From the NCBI GenBank assembly GCA_964399535.1, contig CAYNRE010000028.1, positions 124,001 through 188,000 on the forward strand: a stretch of DNA of 64,000 bases, read 5' to 3'. The stretch's first letter is position 1. Each line of letters opens with the position of its first letter. This document shows positions 61,673 to 64,000 of the stretch, piece by piece. Position numbers and translations under genes: made by a program. The notes under the pieces were generated by a model. The model saw only the letters and a list, made by a program, of their open reading frames with translations, was not told where the DNA came from and did not search any database. Source of the DNA: CAYNRE01 sp964399535 (GTDB lineage: Bacteria > Planctomycetota > Planctomycetia > Pirellulales > CAYNRE01).

Positions 61673-62866
61673 TCAAGTCTCCGTCGCAAGGCGATGATTC
61701 TCCACCTGCACGGGCTCGGTGAGAGGTTCCGAAAGAAACGCCAGCTCCGGCTGCTGGGCAACGATTTCCGCGGTCGAGGCCTGCCAGGCCGCGGTGGGAT
61801 GCGGGTCGTCGGTAAAATAGCTGGGAGTCGCGGCGGTCGCGTCGATAAACCGCACTCCCAGCCGCCGGGCTCGATCTTCCACGCGACTCGGCTGGTCGGC
61901 CCGATGGCGTTCGGCCAAACGCACTACGAAGAAGTCGCTTTCGCGAGCCGAGCAGAGGCGGTGCATCTCGTAGAGCTGTGCAACGGCCAGGTTTTCCTCT
62001 CGCTGGTCGAGCTCCGGACCATCGGCCTCGTGCGCTGTCTCCTTGGGCACGAGCCCCAGATAGTGCAACCGACCGTCTTTGAACCCGTAGCTGGGCAGCC
62101 AGACCTTGCCAAAGAGATGGTCGGCCCAAGACTTGCGCAGGGCGTTTCGACGCGGGTGGTCTTGGAGCATGGCGTAGAGAACCACGCGGGGGGCTCGCCC
62201 CCGATCTAGTTGCTCGACCAAGGCCCGATGGGCGAACGCCGTTCCCGCGCTGGGCCAGGCGCGATTGCGGACCTGATACCCTTGCCAGAACCGCTCGGCG
62301 CACTGGAAGGGCCAGGTCTCTTCGTCTTCACATCCGATGCCAAAGGTGAACGAGCAGCCGAGCACCAGCACTTCGCCGCGCGATTGGCCGACGATCGGAG
62401 TACGGCGCCAGCCCGCTTCGTCAAAGCGATAGGTGACATCGAAATCCGGCGCGTTCCAATTGCGGGCACGGGTCAAGGGGTAACCGAGATACCCAAGCTG
62501 ATCGTTCCAGGCAAACCAGCCGTTGAAACCGGCGCTGCGACCGCCGACCGGAGCCAACGCGACCCAGCCGTACAGGCAATCGTGAGCCACTACGAGTAAC
62601 AGCGCAACCAGCCAGCGCTGATGCGAAGAACGCAGGCCAGCAGCTGCAAGTGTGTGTGTGTGTTTGGCCGGCGCCCAGCCGAGCATCGCGGCTGCCAGCA
62701 AGAACACGGGCGCGGTCAGCCAACCGAGGCCAAAGAACCAATCGGCGCCCGTTACGAACATCACCGCGGAAACCGGCAGCTTCTCGGCGAACGAAGCAAG
62801 CAGCAGCACCACCAAAGCATGAATCGCCAGGAGCCAAGCAATTGCGCGGCGAACGTAACGTAACAT
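61673..62866 (-). CDS. Membrane-anchored SGNH-hydrolase-like protein
   Basis: A 397-residue protein with two to four N-terminal membrane helices (WLLAIHALVVLLLASFA, LTAPVFLLAAAMLGWA, LVALLLVVAHDCLYGW) followed by an extracytoplasmic SGNH-like domain. The nucleophile block is VLGCSFTFGIGCEDEETWPF (Ser in GCSFTFG, with Cys replacing the usual Asp before it) and the C-terminal DDPHPTAAW supplies the Asp and His. Such proteins are often esterases or O-acyltransferases acting on surface polysaccharide. A run of alternating GT near 62650 encodes HTHT. It starts at ATG 62866, 12 bases from the stop of the upstream Gfo/Idh gene, so both are likely co-transcribed. Confidence 0.78.
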   Translation of the reverse strand: MLRYVRRAIAWLLAIHALVVLLLASFAEKLPVSAVMFVTGADWFFGLGWLTAPVFLLAAAMLGWAPAKHTHTLAAAGLRSSHQRWLVALLLVVAHDCLYGWVALAPVGGRSAGFNGWFAWNDQLGYLGYPLTRARNWNAPDFDVTYRFDEAGWRRTPIVGQSRGEVLVLGCSFTFGIGCEDEETWPFQCAERFWQGYQVRNRAWPSAGTAFAHRALVEQLDRGRAPRVVLYAMLQDHPRRNALRKSWADHLFGKVWLPSYGFKDGRLHYLGLVPKETAHEADGPELDQREENLAVAQLYEMHRLCSARESDFFVVRLAERHRADQPSRVEDRARRLGVRFIDATAATPSYFTDDPHPTAAWQASTAEIVAQQPELAFLSEPLTEPVQVENHRLATET

Positions 62867-62879
62867 CGGGGAATCAGGC

Positions 62880-63914
62880 TCACTTCCCGCCGGTGAGTTT
62901 GGCGGCCGCTTCCAGCCGGGCTTTGGCGAGCACTTCGTCGAGTTTGACCGGAACGCCCCCTTGGCGCTTGCTTTCGTCGGCCGCCTCCATGAAGGCGAAC
63001 ATCTCGATGGTTTCCTCGGCGCTCACCGGCGGCTGGCCTGTGCGAAAGAACTTGCCGATCTCCAGCACCAGCGGCTTGTAGCCCTCGTAGGGCCCCGCCT
63101 GGGCAATGCCTTTGGCGCCGAAGACCGTGGCCCCGTAACCCGTGGTGCCAGCCCGCAGCCCACGGAAAGTTCCCACTCGCCCGTCACGCCAACGGCCGAC
63201 CACCAGCTCGCACCCTTCGGTCTGCACCCGGGTGACCGACTCGCAGCCAGTGCCCATGATGGTGAAGAGGATTTCGACGCCATGCACGCCGTACCAAAAC
63301 AGGTCGGGGTGGTGTTCCTCGAGCGAACAGGGGCTCCAGGCATCGACCCCCAGCACCGAGCCCACCTGGTCGTTGGACCGCATGCCAAGAATGCCGGGCG
63401 AGAAGCGGAGCGACGAGCTGGAAAAACAGGGAATCCCGTGTTCCTCGGCCAGACGATAAATGGCGATCACGTCGGCCAGGCTGCCGGCGGCCGGCTTGTC
63501 GATAAAGATCGGCTTCTTGGCCTGAAACACCAGCCGGGCCTGGGCCAGGTGGGGGCGGCCATCGACACTTTCCAGCAGCACCGCGTCGCACTTGGCGAGC
63601 AACGATTCGATGGAATCGACGATTTCAATTCCCTGGCCGCGAAGCTGCTCGGTGAACCCCTCGACCCGATCGCGGCTCGAAGCCACGTCGGGGCTGCCCC
63701 CGGGATAGGCCGCCACCACGCGCAGGCCCCGCAGTTCGTCGGGGGCGTCGGGGCGGTTAAACTCCTGGGTAAAGGCGGGGACGTGCGAGGTATCGCAGCC
63801 GATGATGCCGATCCGCAGCGGCTTGGGGTCGTCGGCCCGCGCGGGCGCGAAGCTCAAGGCCAAGACCAGGCAGCCCAATAACAGCCAACCGGCTCCGTGC
63901 AATTCGATCGACAA
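62880..63914 (-). CDS. Exported Gfo/Idh/MocA-family protein (TTG start)
   Basis: A 344-residue secreted NAD(P)-fold oxidoreductase-like protein. The signal peptide (GAGWLLLGCLVLALSFAPA) ends at ARADDP. The Rossmann fold shows RIGIIGCDTSHV instead of the usual GxGxxG, and KPIFIDKPAAGSL gives the family's EKP-like lysine. VHGVEILFTIMGTGCESV is also typical of planctomycete members. The start is uncertain: TTG 63914 has GGAGGG six bases upstream and makes a perfect signal peptide, so I prefer it; an ATG at 63971 would add 19 residues. The frame is open to the window edge, so a longer protein cannot be excluded. It precedes the SGNH-like gene by 13 bases. Confidence 0.86.
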   Translation of the reverse strand: MSIELHGAGWLLLGCLVLALSFAPARADDPKPLRIGIIGCDTSHVPAFTQEFNRPDAPDELRGLRVVAAYPGGSPDVASSRDRVEGFTEQLRGQGIEIVDSIESLLAKCDAVLLESVDGRPHLAQARLVFQAKKPIFIDKPAAGSLADVIAIYRLAEEHGIPCFSSSSLRFSPGILGMRSNDQVGSVLGVDAWSPCSLEEHHPDLFWYGVHGVEILFTIMGTGCESVTRVQTEGCELVVGRWRDGRVGTFRGLRAGTTGYGATVFGAKGIAQAGPYEGYKPLVLEIGKFFRTGQPPVSAEETIEMFAFMEAADESKRQGGVPVKLDEVLAKARLEAAAKLTGGK

Positions 63915-63920
63915 CGCTGA

Positions 63921-63926
63921 CCCTCC
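63921..63926 (-). promoter_or_regulatory. Ribosome binding site deciding a TTG start
   Basis: Minus-strand GGAGGG ends six bases before TTG 63914. No comparable site precedes the in-frame ATG at 63971. Confidence 0.7.
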
Positions 63927-64000
63927 GCACTCGAGGGGCGCTTCGCCAACGTGGGCGGCGCGCCAAATCATGATTTCCCAAGCCCCCAAGGCCGGCCATG

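Noticed and set aside
1..64000. CRISPR arrays, tRNA/rRNA genes, insertion sequences, prophage
   Set aside because: Scanning by eye found no regularly spaced repeats with unique spacers, no tRNA-like TPsiC arms in intergenic DNA, and no transposase or phage proteins.

Overview
This 64 kb window is high-GC chromosomal DNA and looks like a member of the Planctomycetota, probably Pirellulales. The assignment is inferred from family content: a DUF1559 pseudopilin with the H-X9-DG-type C terminus, a giant SdrD-B/FG-GAP surface protein whose N terminus carries a LEPR-like sequence (VEKLERRQLMAAD), Tat-exported Gfo/Idh/MocA oxidoreductases, a DUF1028 protein, and an exosortase/PEP-CTERM locus full of TPR membrane proteins. 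I see no tRNA, rRNA, CRISPR array, insertion sequence or prophage.

Layout. (1) 0.3-1.6 kb: a pseudopilin-like DUF1559 protein with its own terminator. (2) 2.4-11.7 kb, plus strand: overlapping addB-addA recombination nuclease/helicase genes, a CCA tRNA nucleotidyltransferase, a four-helix membrane protein and a 56-residue coiled-coil protein. (3) 12.0-25.2 kb, minus strand: the SdrD-B/FG-GAP protein, an exported WD40 protein, citrate synthase, a CYTH-domain protein, an exported parvulin-type prolyl isomerase and mfd. (4) 25.7-54.2 kb: a large accessory cell-surface region. (5) 54.3-64 kb: an alpha/beta hydrolase, MobA and a DNA-repair fusion (alkyltransferase + endonuclease V) in one translationally coupled unit; a left-handed beta-helix protein; a DUF1028 protein; two Gfo/Idh/MocA proteins; a HEAT-repeat protein; and an SGNH-like membrane protein.

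The surface region is the most distinctive part. It has an exosortase (Cys192/Arg237/His258), a Wzc-like chain-length/tyrosine kinase protein ending in a Gly-Tyr run, an EpsI-type exosortase partner, a sugar-phosphate transferase, and a 1310-residue repeat protein with a C-terminal PEP-CTERM sorting signal. Two TMTC-like membrane TPR proteins flank that substrate gene. Next come an acyltransferase fused to an uncharacterised EEISWGQR membrane module and TPRs, a second protein with the same module plus TPRs, a GT39-like membrane protein with TPRs, a 1461-residue TPR protein resembling PrsT, and a 2-oxoglutarate/Fe(II) oxygenase. Three promoter-like sites with the same architecture (AATTGYTTGACA, 16-bp spacer, TANCNT) lie upstream of three of these genes, which suggests shared regulation. 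My reading, an inference, is a system that makes, modifies and sorts a repeat-rich surface protein together with an exopolysaccharide. No flippase, polymerase or outer-membrane exporter is visible in the window, so those would have to be encoded elsewhere.
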